This document shows, in pieces, positions 57,701-64,000 of a stretch of 64,000 bases of DNA; position 1 is the stretch's first letter, and the number at the start of each line of letters is the position of its first letter. This stretch comes from RGIG4790 sp964437615. GTDB taxonomy: Bacteria; Bacillota; Clostridia; Christensenellales; UBA1242. Location of the stretch: positions 1-64,000 of the forward strand of contig CAYTHL010000002.1 of NCBI GenBank assembly GCA_964437615.1, given 5' to 3'. Made by a program: the position numbers and the translations under genes. Under the pieces are notes generated by a model. It made no database searches and was not told where the DNA came from. It saw only the letters and a list, made by a program, of their open reading frames with translations.

Positions 57701-60700
57701 TTACATGCTTGCTAGCACTACCCTAGAGTTGGGCAACAGCGCTAATAGTCTACTATCTGACGCAACTAGCCTTACCGCAGTGTTTACTCAAATTGTAGAT
57801 GTAAGGCTAAATCAAGACGCAATTAATACTGTTTACTACAGCCGCCTTGCAAATATGTCTAACACAACACTACCATTAAATTTAAACAGCAATGACACTG
57901 TTATTGGCAGTAGCTTAGATATTTATGGAAATCTTAATATATATGCGCTTTACACAAGCGGCATTGCTGTAAACGGCTTTGTAAACTACGGCTACTATAA
58001 CAGTGCAGATGATAATACTCTGGATACAATTAAAGAATACATCACCTACCAAATAGTAAGTACCCTTATAGATACAGAATATCTAGTAACTTCTAGTACA
58101 GCCGACGACCCAAATGTTGAGAGCAAGGGCAATGTAACACAAGGCGACGCTAGCGGTAATCAAGTTATTGTAGTCAGCAACAATGCTATTGTCTATTTGT
58201 TTGGTGAAAAGCCAACCACAGAAAATTTTGAAGAAATTAAAATTTATCATACATTGTACAACTACACAATAAAAACGCGCAACAACATGCTTTACACTAT
58301 GACGGCAACTGCAGCGCGCGTTGAAACTGATGACGACGAACCAGAAACCGACGACGAGCCAGAAGTTGGCACAAGTTCGCTAAAACTACTAAATTCTGGG
58401 GCAATTGTTGCAACTTCTGGCAGCAAACTTGTTGCAACCTCTGCTACTAAACAACAAAATGGTGGGATAGAAGCTTATGCCGCCGCCGACAACACTGGTA
58501 CAGAACAATATACATCTAACACAACAAACTCTGGCTTTGAAATTGGTATAGATGATGATGCGCCAGACTTGTTTGTGTATATTGGCGGAAGATTAATCGC
58601 GCCAAGTTCTGGCAACGACGACGCCACCATAAAAATTGGCGTGCGTTACCCTAGTGGCGAATCTGTAGAGCTAAATTTAACTATTGACGACAATACTGGC
58701 ATACTTTATGTAACAGACGAAACCGGTACCATGGTAGACCCTGCCGAACTTGCCGCACTGCCAGAAGGCACTCAAATAACATTATCTGTTGTTATGTCTA
58801 CTTCTCCTACTGTGTTGCTAAGAAAAATAGTTTTATATATGTTTAAAACAGAAAATGACTGGGAGAATTATATTAATAGCGGCACCTTGCCTGCGTCTGC
58901 TGGCTATATATACTACGCCTCAAATGATAATACTGGATCTCAGATAATTAGTATCAAATTAACTAACGAAAATAGCATTTCTATTTCTAGTAGTCTTGTA
59001 AATCAAAACTCAACAACCTACCCTTACTTTGCTTTTTGTGTAAACTTTGTAAACAACTACGGCATAGAACTTAAAGAAAACGAACTAGAAAAGGGCAATG
59101 TAGGTATTTCTTATAACAATTCGGAACCCTCTATAGATAGTGGCTCGGTGTATGATGTTATTATTACCGACTCTGACAGTTATGCTTTTTCCGATTTAAC
59201 CATACAAGATACAAAAAATTCGGAAGATTCGCTTTCTTCACTGTATGATTTACTATCAAAGTTATTAGAGGACCAAACAGAATATAGCGCAACTAACCTA
59301 AGCGATTTGGTGCTTGCAATACAAAATGCTTATGGTGCCGAGGAAGACCCAACAACATATACCTTTGAAGATAATTACTGGACAAGCATTTGTTACAATG
59401 CTACCGAAAATATGCCATTTACTTTATACTCTGCTACCGGAAGCCTTACCATTAAAATCAATTTTACTTTTAATAGTACCAAAGATTATATTGGTGGCAG
59501 TTACATTACTAAAGCAAGCTTTAAATTTACCATAAACAGCAACATAACAATAATTACCAAATACGAGCATGTATCTAAGGTAAATGTTTATTTAACAACC
59601 GAGGGCTTTGACGCCAATACAACCGGCTACAAAAAAACCGACAGCACAAGTGTTGGCATTTTGTACATTCAAGATTATCAAATATACACTTTGGATAATA
59701 ATAGCAAATACGAAGCTATTAACAAACTAGACAAGGTTAGAGAAAAATATCTTAGCACCCTCTCAGATAATCTTGATGCTGAATTTGTGGCGTACTACTA
59801 CGAGGGCGGCAAACTTGCTACCACCGGAAGCTACACTGAGGGCAACGACGGCATGCTAATTACTGCCGGCGAAGAAGACACCACCAGTGAATACAGCAAA
59901 GTTATACAGGAAATTTTAGGTAAAACAACCTATTTATCTGCTAGCACGGTTAGTGACGTTATTAAAATAGAGATGCTATTTGTTGCAAGAGTAACCCTTT
60001 CTGTTGGTGCAGATACACTATACTACAACCCTATCCCAGAAGAATACTATAACGAAAACGAAACAGTAGAAGGCTATATGAACCAAAACCTGCTAAATAC
60101 TCCGCTATATGGAATGCTTTATACTAACGAAAGTTTGGTTGAAGCAACAGAACAATACAACAATACTGCTGTTTCTTTCTACTATACAGATAATAATTAT
60201 TCTGATGTATCGGGTGCATTAAGCGTTTCTACCTTGCTTAGCGAACCAACAACACTTAAACTAAATGACAAATATAGCTACTTTAGCTTTTACAAGTGGG
60301 AAGCCTTATACGACGACACCGTTGTTTACACCACCGAGGACAATATTTTGTTGTTAAGTTTTAACCTTATGGCGGATATTTGCGACGCAATTAAACAAAA
60401 AATTGAAAATATTACTACAATAGATATAACTAAAATTACCTTGCGCGGCATTTTAAAGGAAGAAGCCCTAACCACCATGCTAGAATATTCAGTTTCTGGC
60501 GAGGCGTTCACGGTTACCACTGGTAACGTTGATGCCACAACTGACACTGTAATTACCATTATAGAAGATTATAAATATGAAAATACTGATGACTTTATAT
60601 CTCTATATTACTATAAAAATCAAATAACTGATAATAACAATATTAACCTTGTGCTTGGGGCTTACATTTACGAGTATAATGCTGGCTCCAACACCACCGA

Positions 60701-63700
60701 CTACAAGTTGGTTGTAGCATTTAGCAAAAATATTGCTAATGTAGCTAATGTAGCTAATGTAGCTTCAGATTCAGACCCAAGCTTTCATGTAAATGTAGTG
60801 GCTAGCAGCTATACTAACCAAAATAGCCAAAATGCGGCAAAAACCGACTTATTAAACAAAAATTATGTTAGGTTGGTTAGCAATAGTGATCCTATAACAA
60901 CAGCAGAAAATGTGCCTTTAACCTATTCTAATAATAAATATTATCTGCTAGAGGGCGTTATAGACCAAAGCGGCATGCTGCAGTATTCTGATAGCAACAG
61001 CGTTATTAACCTTAATTATTCTGGTAACAAGTTAACTTGCTATGGGCTTGATAGTAGCAAAACAAGTACACTTTTATCTAACGATAATAATAATGTTACA
61101 AACACCGTTAGATATGTTCTTTATGCAAGCAATCTAAACCTTATAGAGTTTGGCACGGCGCTGCCAACAGAAATTGGTTTATATGATGGTGACTTTACAT
61201 TAAACATTACGGCTTCCGAAGATAATTTAAAAACTATAGGGGTATCTAATACTTCGCTAGATTTAACTAATGGCAATTATGGTGCGCTAAGTTACTTAGT
61301 TAGAGAAGGCACACTAATAAAAGCTGAGCTAACCATGAACACCGAGAACACCACCTTATACAACAACTTTAACTGCATAGCAATATCTCATAGCTTAATG
61401 GTTTCTGACCTGTATGCGTATTTCTATAGCGAAAATACACAAATTGTAAATGTAACTGATGTTAGTCTAGAAAACTGGCGCACCGCACTTGGCATGGAAG
61501 GCGATAGCAACGACAACGACTATTATCAAACCTTGCGACAATATTCCGACTACAGAATTGATAGCAAGGCTACAAATTACACCTTTATTGCAACCGAAAA
61601 TGTAAGCTTTATTGCCGACTTTATTAATCTGTTTGACGAGCAAAGGATGTATCTTACTGTGCTTCTTGCTGCAGACTCTAGCTTTAATTATAGTTTAGAC
61701 GGCACAGCAAACGGGCTAAAAGAGTTTAGCGGCAAAAACTTTATAATAATAGTTTCTACCAAAGGAACCACATTTAACTTGACTCTAGATAGTATAGATT
61801 ACCACTACTCTGCTACTGGAGAATATGTGGGCTGGGCATCAATAGATATTCCTTCTAGTAATTCTACGGATGATGAATCGTCTTCTGACGGCAACGATAG
61901 TAACAATGTAGTATCTTACTATACCGGACAAAACATAGTAAAAATAGAAGAAGATAATAACTTTTATATAACTATAAAACAACAAAACTATCAAATTGGT
62001 GTAGGCTTGGTTAGTAACAAATTTATAGATGTTGCGGCTTGGGCTACAGAAAGATATTTAACTTTAAATGGAAAAAATACCAACAAAATAGACGAAGAAG
62101 GCAATATTATATACACCACTAGCTACGGATATAATTTGTTACTAGAAAACGGAAGCTTTGCTACGTCGCCAAGTGTATATGTATCTTCGAGCAGCGACAT
62201 AGACGACGTATTAGAAAAATTAAGTGGCGTAACTACGGCTGAAGAATACACTGTAGATAGCTATACTGGGGCAACTTTATCTGGCACAGTTGCAATAGTA
62301 ACAAATAAACTAAATAGCTCTGTATATTTAGTTGCGCAAGCAAGATATGGTTATTACTTTGGTGGCTTTTATGCAGTGTCGCAGTCTGCATTGTTAACAC
62401 TAAATACAGACGAACAAAACTATAATAACACCTGTTCTGCTTACACCATGAAATACCTAGGTGGCGCTTACTACTTAAATGGCTCTAGTGATAACAGCAC
62501 ATGCACAACTAGAAAAAATGGTAGCACAACCTATTACTACTATTTGTTAGACAATGTTGACGGAGATGTAGAAATTGTAGCTGTTTATGTACCTTTTGTA
62601 TATTTATTAACCATTATAAACAAAGAGTTTGACGAGTCTGAAAATAGCTTAAATAGCGAAAATATATATTTGGTGGACCCAGATGACGACGAAATTACAA
62701 CTCAAGGTAAAGTTTATGCAGAAACTTTACTTATTACCGCTAATAGCTACACAGAACTTACCATAAGCAGCAATGGCTATTCAGAATTTAAGGGCATTAT
62801 TAGCGACGAAGAATATAATTTACAAGCAGCATATTCTCACGAAGAAATTAGCAAGGTAGATATAATTTATACAGATAACTCTACAGAATCTATTGATATA
62901 GACGGCTCAACCGAAAAAGACAGGGCCGAACAAATAATTAAAGCATTAAACAAAATATTTGATGGAAGCGGTACTAAAAAAGATAATATATCTTCTTACA
63001 CAATTACCTATACAAGTAGCGAAGATGGAAATGTGCAAACTGGGCTATTATCTACAAAAGATGCTCGCCGCCTATTTCCGTTAGATTATTCAAAATTGTT
63101 AGCTGCAACAAATACTACTGCTCAAAACACCGACCCCCTTAGCTACATGTATCTATCTTTTGGCGATATTAATGAAGACATAACTCTGTATGCTTACTTT
63201 ACATCCATTTATTACACGCTAGAAATAGAAATTGCAGAATTAGAGTCTAGTTATTACTACTATGACGATACCACAAGTTATAACTATAACATTACTAGCA
63301 AAAATAACAATACTTACTATTTAAGTTATGCAAATGCCGACAGCGATGACTTTGTAAACCCTAGTGCAGATGACGACTATGGCATAGCAGAGGACGACCC
63401 TTATATTTACACATTCTATGATTGCGACGGCAAAAAACTTGCTAACCCAGTTAGAGTTACAGCAGCTATGGTAGAAAGCACGGCTACATCTGGCGACACT
63501 AGCAGCAATTATTTAAGGCTAATTCGCACCAATCAAGCTAACAACACCTACGAATATGCTTATGTTGTTACTAAGCCACTTACATCTGGTAATAACTTGT
63601 ATACATCAGATGTAAATGCCGAAGCAAAAACAACTAATTTGGTTTGTCTAGAAGATGTAACCGAGGGATATTTTGATTTGTCTTTAAGTAATATATTTAA

Positions 63701-64000
63701 CTATGCTAATGTTGACACAAATAGCAAATACAGTTTAATCTCTGGGCTATTTACAATTACAATAAACGGCGACGAAATAGATTCTGCAGATATAAACATT
63801 AGCAAGGGCGGCCAAGAGATTACTACAAAATACTCAGATTACTATCAGGTTGTTGGTATAATAATAAGCAACGATGTCATGGCCGATATAAAAATTTATA
63901 AGGGCGTTTCAAAAGACGACGAGCCTTCTATAAAAGTTTCTTTTAAAATTATGGCAAACGCTAATACTGGCTTCCCTGATGTTCAGATTACGGCTGGAAA
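42744..64000 (+). CDS. Giant surface lipoprotein (incomplete; at least 7,085 residues)
   Basis: One frame stays open from the ATG at 42744 to the last base. It reads as coherent protein at every point sampled. The 3' end lies beyond the window, so the product exceeds about 750 kDa. GGGGG precedes the ATG. Residues 1-62 are polar and Cys-rich, then a basic run (KKASKAKTARFKLGK), a hydrophobic core and a lipobox LTAC whose Cys80 would be lipidated. The mature part is rich in Tyr, Asn, Ser, Thr and Asp, with strand-like repeats. From about 49.9 kb on there are at least nine G-W/F-Y/F motifs followed by an A-V/I-F-type strand (FLGWYEQ, FVGWFKV, FMGWYQE, FAGFYING, FGGFYAV), as in InlB B-repeats/Listeria-Bacteroides repeats of adhesins. 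Acidic linkers and short in-frame tandem repeats separate parts. I infer a cell-surface adhesin or matrix protein. Confidence 0.93.
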   Translation, partial: MFNKNRNLKNNNCSGFSQANTCCTSTLAESKCASIGFGTCSNVGTSSKKASKAKTARFKLGKCCLMFAALLFCAIGLTACSWISQSTSAGSTEYDSDGRLRIASTSILLDSEGTDGSVTDTTGSFYWLMSYYINSSNSNFTYSNMMDQSGYTTLIYTDAEGNNYPSSMVGYYNSGERVIREYTNSNGDTASGTITINSAGYYYIAADQTGVKAIAVSNDYYLKDIGLVAANGQNLGSNGQIPEKNSISIVYPYYNVTIDGIITQIKVAVEYSALKIDLASDPSSSQAKINPLTLATDQNSNTADINDVFTFSYRSGTSGDWTECTSGMASAFVGEDGGFYLRFNPNLNKGSTTRSIRLQSITKENANSDANANRGNSTINSPVSFSTYKLTFTSNVTNSSTATFESLSYDEDQYYFAEKTSAINTGILGASTKNPNGINYYTTLTGYFVSGRVVDVSKYVVATSTTKDGVTDYSYTGDYALQPWTLNGKAEYSTIYKQSLPLLSESNPIAFDSSLYIENDKNCVSYTALSLGVGQSILYEDYPTIYTYLSTTTNPYAETIDSFTLNPSATGSDTTGTTYFVYKDTLSVVACSLVASGTFYGNIAKVKNFVSSGTIYDGDKMFSSGNTARLDGYYIYVYQLAQDSTLADIDIGKDNLLIYYKPNSTTGTPTANYNAYKEIYGDIILSDNTWTNGYFSLSNLAYNCYVVFMKEDTVTDETDKTSESFYTFYSASMTKITEETYGLQPLKSYLLYSDRTGNAVIATIYDAASKVQVNIYVINSTNSSVITDIDDTQISYQVLSTTTTATDAFGYTTSTVIISLLLQSNTTLVGYNVETVNSIGQVKYEAQKSDANYDYILLDIGYNSNTTTYGDYIYTYYGVTETTVVKDVSSGGTLNCLMYNDEYYQYTKKDSDSSGVNYYYECLNNTENSSKTLVKSVSASTTTYKLYTYTKLENVATTQTTTESTSGDTVTVSYIITYNGYNYGVNGNTSTANNIAISATAYKVPEFKYTISSENSDSTLDMYVYYDVEAYYNSSTREYEYYYTAPLGKQTYDETESKIVTVWYNSEFYSSNINSLIDNDIDDLIDYQVMLGSDIIKKISGKKSIVFNSGKENEYTSNFDKVTNSGVSLLADHYYYVGKLGNPVNVLVSQYINTDASSTEESTIMYYDNSTGEYVYEQIYSEVASYSHVIYAVLYNDAYSQSYQYSFGYNAENKALTTTDENNETSYYYSSANSKGGSSITLYYQSGLNSSFSTLTLSITDTSTTDTSAIDTDDTDTDGTDTDETNNSENIENIKNFVNQIHNNSFVYNATVEQVTGADYYYLKNYAGPQFGSISSTMPSIMYTSYTYYFYSSDASANGNVNSFAIFIDQNGDYYYYANDTIQVESEDEEGNISSNFYLKLIKLKLNSGYYGVEVVEVSHNIFIPIITSGGKFVTSFTLGSINYTAYVSRHFYAIDANQTSLSSAIPLYQGLTSGSNTYILSSDTPTLSNTNYNYYYLVGESETKHYVVSKTVTAVLANSTGTVVRRAVLASNTATDINLIGKIIQSSDTSIVYPSFNYYLDIGSSQILVADAFDDSVEYFTVDYTTKDSVVEAFPGVKLLAGAPYANPIFYFQVKHKADEQAVVNFGIEVANAYYVEVLTNAVTSTTTNLIYDFETVSFKDTITNLTSNDYIDQMYYVLQADTLDTVVAYTKQENLTGSCPTIDSEGSGEYHVYDAAGKEIYWYHYHDGLGIETLYDCVNKEYIVISKIADYIFYPDSGNYFYVNVYNTSGRIETVYQFRKGTNEIEAIYTEYLSGSYLTIQNIKVYDDDNYVYSTNLVDEDGKILVNDQGRYTQQLYYIDPTLGKIAPLIIYKENADGSLGSINLVIWESSATGIENVPTFDAHSYYVTQSGIVMLTSDGAINEICEKLDSLFTSGIGSSITNYDYSEVLIGGLTTAYRVNANDLNSINTLSTNANDLQSYWWEDAINISNAYNSTDPYFLCGKEGVVLLANPTVVLSDENDGDIIYQFKYWMVFSRYNSNILYYNKEVTEGLADRTNSVCRFTSANAGYYIFVPVYERVYSVSIGTAVEYGANNLGGGVNIYYADGNSINLTESRYGDDADEIYFAQIEPTTVNGVTAYYYNNLTITPYFYFTGKFITTDGYTYPELKVEDNIFRYRYTLLGVEYAKYYQINVTGATITAEEISVITNFVYGEAGIVLIYGSDGEYSYYYNRTGDYNVQTISGELTTSRYYDKFAWQADNDTKTIIDYMSYMYNIDYYTDGVLSYLSGLTEYADRYLKDGISLDSKIVYYNKTEGAFYAYDTLNIQKNISLDTSLGTSSNLASWFKQYGELCATSIIKNFNAILNAPASTTTVMPDYNYTSANNLASGELYYAEDGSVNITQQYKTSYYTRDSQMVLSAVAGSGYRLEGWYLSTYNASTNSWVVSSSDITTELGVTYTDAILEVVYNQIDFNWYYVTSYSQPINGFTYYYYDKEKTQLAIVPSSLVDDVAGYYITYTENGITFYQQLFRKSLLSTEYYYDQTYSVAYDGLQTPKLMSHYEAKTEVNGKYYIGSTQIYKNGNTYYRTMNASNFTATGNKLFITNLHSNIRLVAKFIEVYQAMIFAEDSSAENIQIVSVYYNNTSGKGSAVRSDSSGNQIVALSASVTGLNNNGFTTYKFTTNIQTDSGYDFDVNGGNISINDFKYNYGNNKLTDDYWQGVIDNGSYIGGTEFNYLTVEDTGLNRVNEENLNLNTMYFDVYNSIYVVVRVYYTQKLNIHSLGLNSAYTLTPVFYPTEEYIDEVVADEDKSVNYLYYIFKVTFDRDLADYVGTTTIGEGEEESELKYTLASDSNYNSEYVVHVNRGKSLFADVIDGDYTYFYSNLFGYVDCFGQTVEFTVSQETGKITFSSDYLSALKTNLVNAGVNHLANDTRLIDTYNWDNIKDLAEYIRKTYGYNFTMAGVIIKEISEITEPIAGITTTTAKALTAKNTYEEKNYTSSYTEIINQINLYFKNQTTKITTPQLNGSTNFINFSTIPVYIYTVGMAVITDSVSTVKFDEAALEKLTGDYITAGYPSSVQEEEDDDITDFGINISSSLYTRGGTKGYTYIGAGTQTNNLSEPILGSTYSSRFEDVIFDNTDFALAENTIMVLEGLEISDEYYWYYKNNVWYVSWTEDSETYTYKFLGWYEQKLMKGDDGVYRWQDYQFMSADPVKGFASSAVADTNILAIFEKVVNFTVEGTKNNFTINLNSSGDSLNNAVVDLSDDDTTSYSGDYTISSDITMAITPTGGFRLSNNWTITVPGLENHTTIDVSKLDDIFSYSQYDADGNLVSKEGYADVVLTDTVFVSFNLDALLRYIYSDTLEVAENAEGDEDDEDNIIRFAYGSGYFVNNEGQVIDPISSLKIELEFKEVVLVTLSVEGYLYTDGDDITQSSGYNFSLVNVDGENGSYTLTRYFLTQYVAPEEGEDRGKVVNALEEILKDSAQREFLFDLNGNNLLIYGYFDVELNGHLFVQTIADDSDAAQAATLQQWWLNGYYTKTTWGYNSDSLGFYNYSNDTDYEEVFGTTSGGSGEEGSEESNIEEINVDEGDEEGGETSNGNIFDYNNLDVSTFHVFFKYLENNGTPFATGTDGITDDTIEIGNLNDELFKTSLDNRGYLLECRITRVSTLKIAYISIDSLAALEDEFTLTNNSATNSSENVNYIDQNGLISWTGMRYTIDEYNVYTEVSANDSLNLDLTAEDGATNQMCYSTYYFTNTTSITLSNLADYTTINNTVFMFVGWFKVTSGLTSNNPASGGSLIYSTTDNVYQPDTGGSYVAVFVKTATVTKVVTDYPNGTLQVNTTQPEFSYTSSDQVDCTIYNLENVMYINNAMYAMIGSTISADVSANPEYVIKDVTATYSIATYSEDDEATISMLTDENRNANSATATLLVEDTTYRIIEAEFELGYLVEVEQLYYISSAMNGIGVQYSSENFVTITDNNNNQTYNATNTENNSVNSYTFATGSNLTITFTNTPNTYGIIGFYIDGVKQDFTYDAENNTYSITVCINKHTIIEARFTTFVKVIVTTKVSGSTVNSDNYTTKFTYTDPYLNEQITISDTDTQSSNYYVLSGTLLNMSTSTELENVIFDRWYGNTVTNATSPSNSDYSTNPQYIQVVSADSSITPARNFAVAKATVHNIYANYLKNYKVTITKELLSYNIQDIGYIDETTDEPTSIFWSLLDVTITYTDQYGKNQELQMGSLKEITINVKSGTKITITSNLSELVANRYSFLIYKPITTLVVGDEDDGLYEAYQTINEVTAFTVKFSATRNLTLIRQVNNIESQDNAGCLDVGYRASQNGGASVITTLGNYSHLFVKLFNTTSITVYAANAESSGYIFAGFYINGVAVGTGTLSDGNWQLKIVDGEGENTTDTYYTKESDLSVVALYYMRTTIITAVSVDGIDGTYETDGLNGNLKFTLIGNRISDAKTSELGGIYYNTDVQSLTVSMLKNGSTHYYLSGKTLGLVADSYQGYQFEGFYYKVGLSGTWAKLSMNTSSEYSYGDTLSAILETSKMITTINDATTVYIKANFLRASNVAVQVSFLNSYNSKITSCEVPEVNYLKLNANNNDILETSTYLPYNSSTTSKYSNDNEFYFALSTYVGFKINTNYDDYYVYNIYINGKIYNGGYSYICGGYKYLVLNLASYSKPDNFNQYDANTRYNNIIIDVRLVEVVDYTIRVSVYDTEYLANIEALGVNSSLNRYAVKVDYTTISYLSTFGGLLSLNASSAANSQTGNFILLFTSTDNISGSYNTNVVSVRNGVLYVNLKLPIGSKVSAELTDSDGYSLAQNPTISGNDNNTYTYAGWFAYNGSSLVGSTSVINYTRELSFYLAQDTSVVARFDANVWAYTYDTQYSYQFNGTNFGGSKTFASTAVPGINSDTIAQQITEYLKSLNTNTGITNTFEYNGKKEAETYESITLILTGLGNNLYEIDYTYENDNDTLYSGKYTFMFMGWYQEIRDYRTEESRVYMLASTTLELGNSANSLLSDATSLTAVFTQIVDVRLNQDAINTVYYSRLANMSNTTLPLNLNSNDTVIGSSLDIYGNLNIYALYTSGIAVNGFVNYGYYNSADDNTLDTIKEYITYQIVSTLIDTEYLVTSSTADDPNVESKGNVTQGDASGNQVIVVSNNAIVYLFGEKPTTENFEEIKIYHTLYNYTIKTRNNMLYTMTATAARVETDDDEPETDDEPEVGTSSLKLLNSGAIVATSGSKLVATSATKQQNGGIEAYAAADNTGTEQYTSNTTNSGFEIGIDDDAPDLFVYIGGRLIAPSSGNDDATIKIGVRYPSGESVELNLTIDDNTGILYVTDETGTMVDPAELAALPEGTQITLSVVMSTSPTVLLRKIVLYMFKTENDWENYINSGTLPASAGYIYYASNDNTGSQIISIKLTNENSISISSSLVNQNSTTYPYFAFCVNFVNNYGIELKENELEKGNVGISYNNSEPSIDSGSVYDVIITDSDSYAFSDLTIQDTKNSEDSLSSLYDLLSKLLEDQTEYSATNLSDLVLAIQNAYGAEEDPTTYTFEDNYWTSICYNATENMPFTLYSATGSLTIKINFTFNSTKDYIGGSYITKASFKFTINSNITIITKYEHVSKVNVYLTTEGFDANTTGYKKTDSTSVGILYIQDYQIYTLDNNSKYEAINKLDKVREKYLSTLSDNLDAEFVAYYYEGGKLATTGSYTEGNDGMLITAGEEDTTSEYSKVIQEILGKTTYLSASTVSDVIKIEMLFVARVTLSVGADTLYYNPIPEEYYNENETVEGYMNQNLLNTPLYGMLYTNESLVEATEQYNNTAVSFYYTDNNYSDVSGALSVSTLLSEPTTLKLNDKYSYFSFYKWEALYDDTVVYTTEDNILLLSFNLMADICDAIKQKIENITTIDITKITLRGILKEEALTTMLEYSVSGEAFTVTTGNVDATTDTVITIIEDYKYENTDDFISLYYYKNQITDNNNINLVLGAYIYEYNAGSNTTDYKLVVAFSKNIANVANVANVASDSDPSFHVNVVASSYTNQNSQNAAKTDLLNKNYVRLVSNSDPITTAENVPLTYSNNKYYLLEGVIDQSGMLQYSDSNSVINLNYSGNKLTCYGLDSSKTSTLLSNDNNNVTNTVRYVLYASNLNLIEFGTALPTEIGLYDGDFTLNITASEDNLKTIGVSNTSLDLTNGNYGALSYLVREGTLIKAELTMNTENTTLYNNFNCIAISHSLMVSDLYAYFYSENTQIVNVTDVSLENWRTALGMEGDSNDNDYYQTLRQYSDYRIDSKATNYTFIATENVSFIADFINLFDEQRMYLTVLLAADSSFNYSLDGTANGLKEFSGKNFIIIVSTKGTTFNLTLDSIDYHYSATGEYVGWASIDIPSSNSTDDESSSDGNDSNNVVSYYTGQNIVKIEEDNNFYITIKQQNYQIGVGLVSNKFIDVAAWATERYLTLNGKNTNKIDEEGNIIYTTSYGYNLLLENGSFATSPSVYVSSSSDIDDVLEKLSGVTTAEEYTVDSYTGATLSGTVAIVTNKLNSSVYLVAQARYGYYFGGFYAVSQSALLTLNTDEQNYNNTCSAYTMKYLGGAYYLNGSSDNSTCTTRKNGSTTYYYYLLDNVDGDVEIVAVYVPFVYLLTIINKEFDESENSLNSENIYLVDPDDDEITTQGKVYAETLLITANSYTELTISSNGYSEFKGIISDEEYNLQAAYSHEEISKVDIIYTDNSTESIDIDGSTEKDRAEQIIKALNKIFDGSGTKKDNISSYTITYTSSEDGNVQTGLLSTKDARRLFPLDYSKLLAATNTTAQNTDPLSYMYLSFGDINEDITLYAYFTSIYYTLEIEIAELESSYYYYDDTTSYNYNITSKNNNTYYLSYANADSDDFVNPSADDDYGIAEDDPYIYTFYDCDGKKLANPVRVTAAMVESTATSGDTSSNYLRLIRTNQANNTYEYAYVVTKPLTSGNNLYTSDVNAEAKTTNLVCLEDVTEGYFDLSLSNIFNYANVDTNSKYSLISGLFTITINGDEIDSADINISKGGQEITTKYSDYYQVVGIIISNDVMADIKIYKGVSKDDEPSIKVSFKIMANANTGFPDVQITAG
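46522..46596 (+). repeat. In-frame Asp/Thr microrepeat inside the giant gene
   Basis: Repeated ACAGATACATCT and ACAGATACAGAT units encode an alternating stretch (TDTSTTDTSAIDTDDTDTDG). It is an acidic linker and a possible slippage site; units are multiples of three, so length changes keep frame. Confidence 0.7.
60734..60765 (+). repeat. 9-bp in-frame tandem repeat inside the giant gene
   Basis: GCTAATGTA is repeated three times, encoding ANVANVANVA. It can expand or shrink without breaking the frame. Confidence 0.75.

Overview
The window looks like a chromosome segment of a low-GC, spore-forming Bacillota (probably an uncultured Clostridia lineage). The support is an RNase P RNA, a SigK-type sporulation sigma factor, SipW-type secretion, a four-cysteine L31, PrmC next to RF1, Bacillota-style TrmR/TrhP tRNA modification genes, and UGA used as a stop. 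No tRNA, rRNA, CRISPR array or IS transposase was seen.

Region 1 (1-26.1 kb) is host core. It holds rpmE-prmC-prfA; a SipW-like signal peptidase with a likely secreted substrate, and a second such substrate at 13 kb; dinB; a glm operon (stand-alone GlmU acetyltransferase domain, glmM, glmS) divergent from HU; a glycerophosphodiesterase-like protein without its catalytic residues; a PnuC-like transporter; rarA overlapping helD; rnpB with a consensus promoter and terminator; sigK; and a membrane protein-RNase J-trmR-trhP cluster. Three copies of an intergenic repeat family lie at 1-155, 6.65-7.08 kb and 20.7-20.98 kb. The second copy contains a 106-bp tandem duplication.

Region 2 (26.3-42.2 kb) is a compact podovirus-like module read leftward: ArpU/RinA-like regulator, large terminase, probable small terminase, portal, scaffold, major capsid, connector proteins, tail hub, tail/receptor-binding proteins and two holin-like proteins. 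Every frame is intact, but I see no integrase, repressor, replication gene or endolysin. A membrane protein with SH3-like regions is inserted on the opposite strand. A nearly identical 30-bp box precedes both the regulator and the small-terminase gene.

Region 3 (42.7-64.0 kb) is one uninterrupted plus-strand reading frame of at least 7,085 codons that runs off the window. It encodes a giant predicted lipoprotein (LTAC lipobox) rich in Tyr, Asn, Ser, Thr and Asp, with many InlB/Listeria-Bacteroides-like repeat motifs. A perfect GAAC-N4-GTTC LexA-type box lies between phage module and giant gene, and a degenerate version of it sits at the dinB promoter with the same spacing to the -10.

A recurring regulatory theme is genes without a Shine-Dalgarno site whose -10 hexamer ends exactly 6 nt before the ATG (dinB, rarA, the SH3 membrane gene, perhaps the small terminase). 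This suggests leaderless mRNAs.
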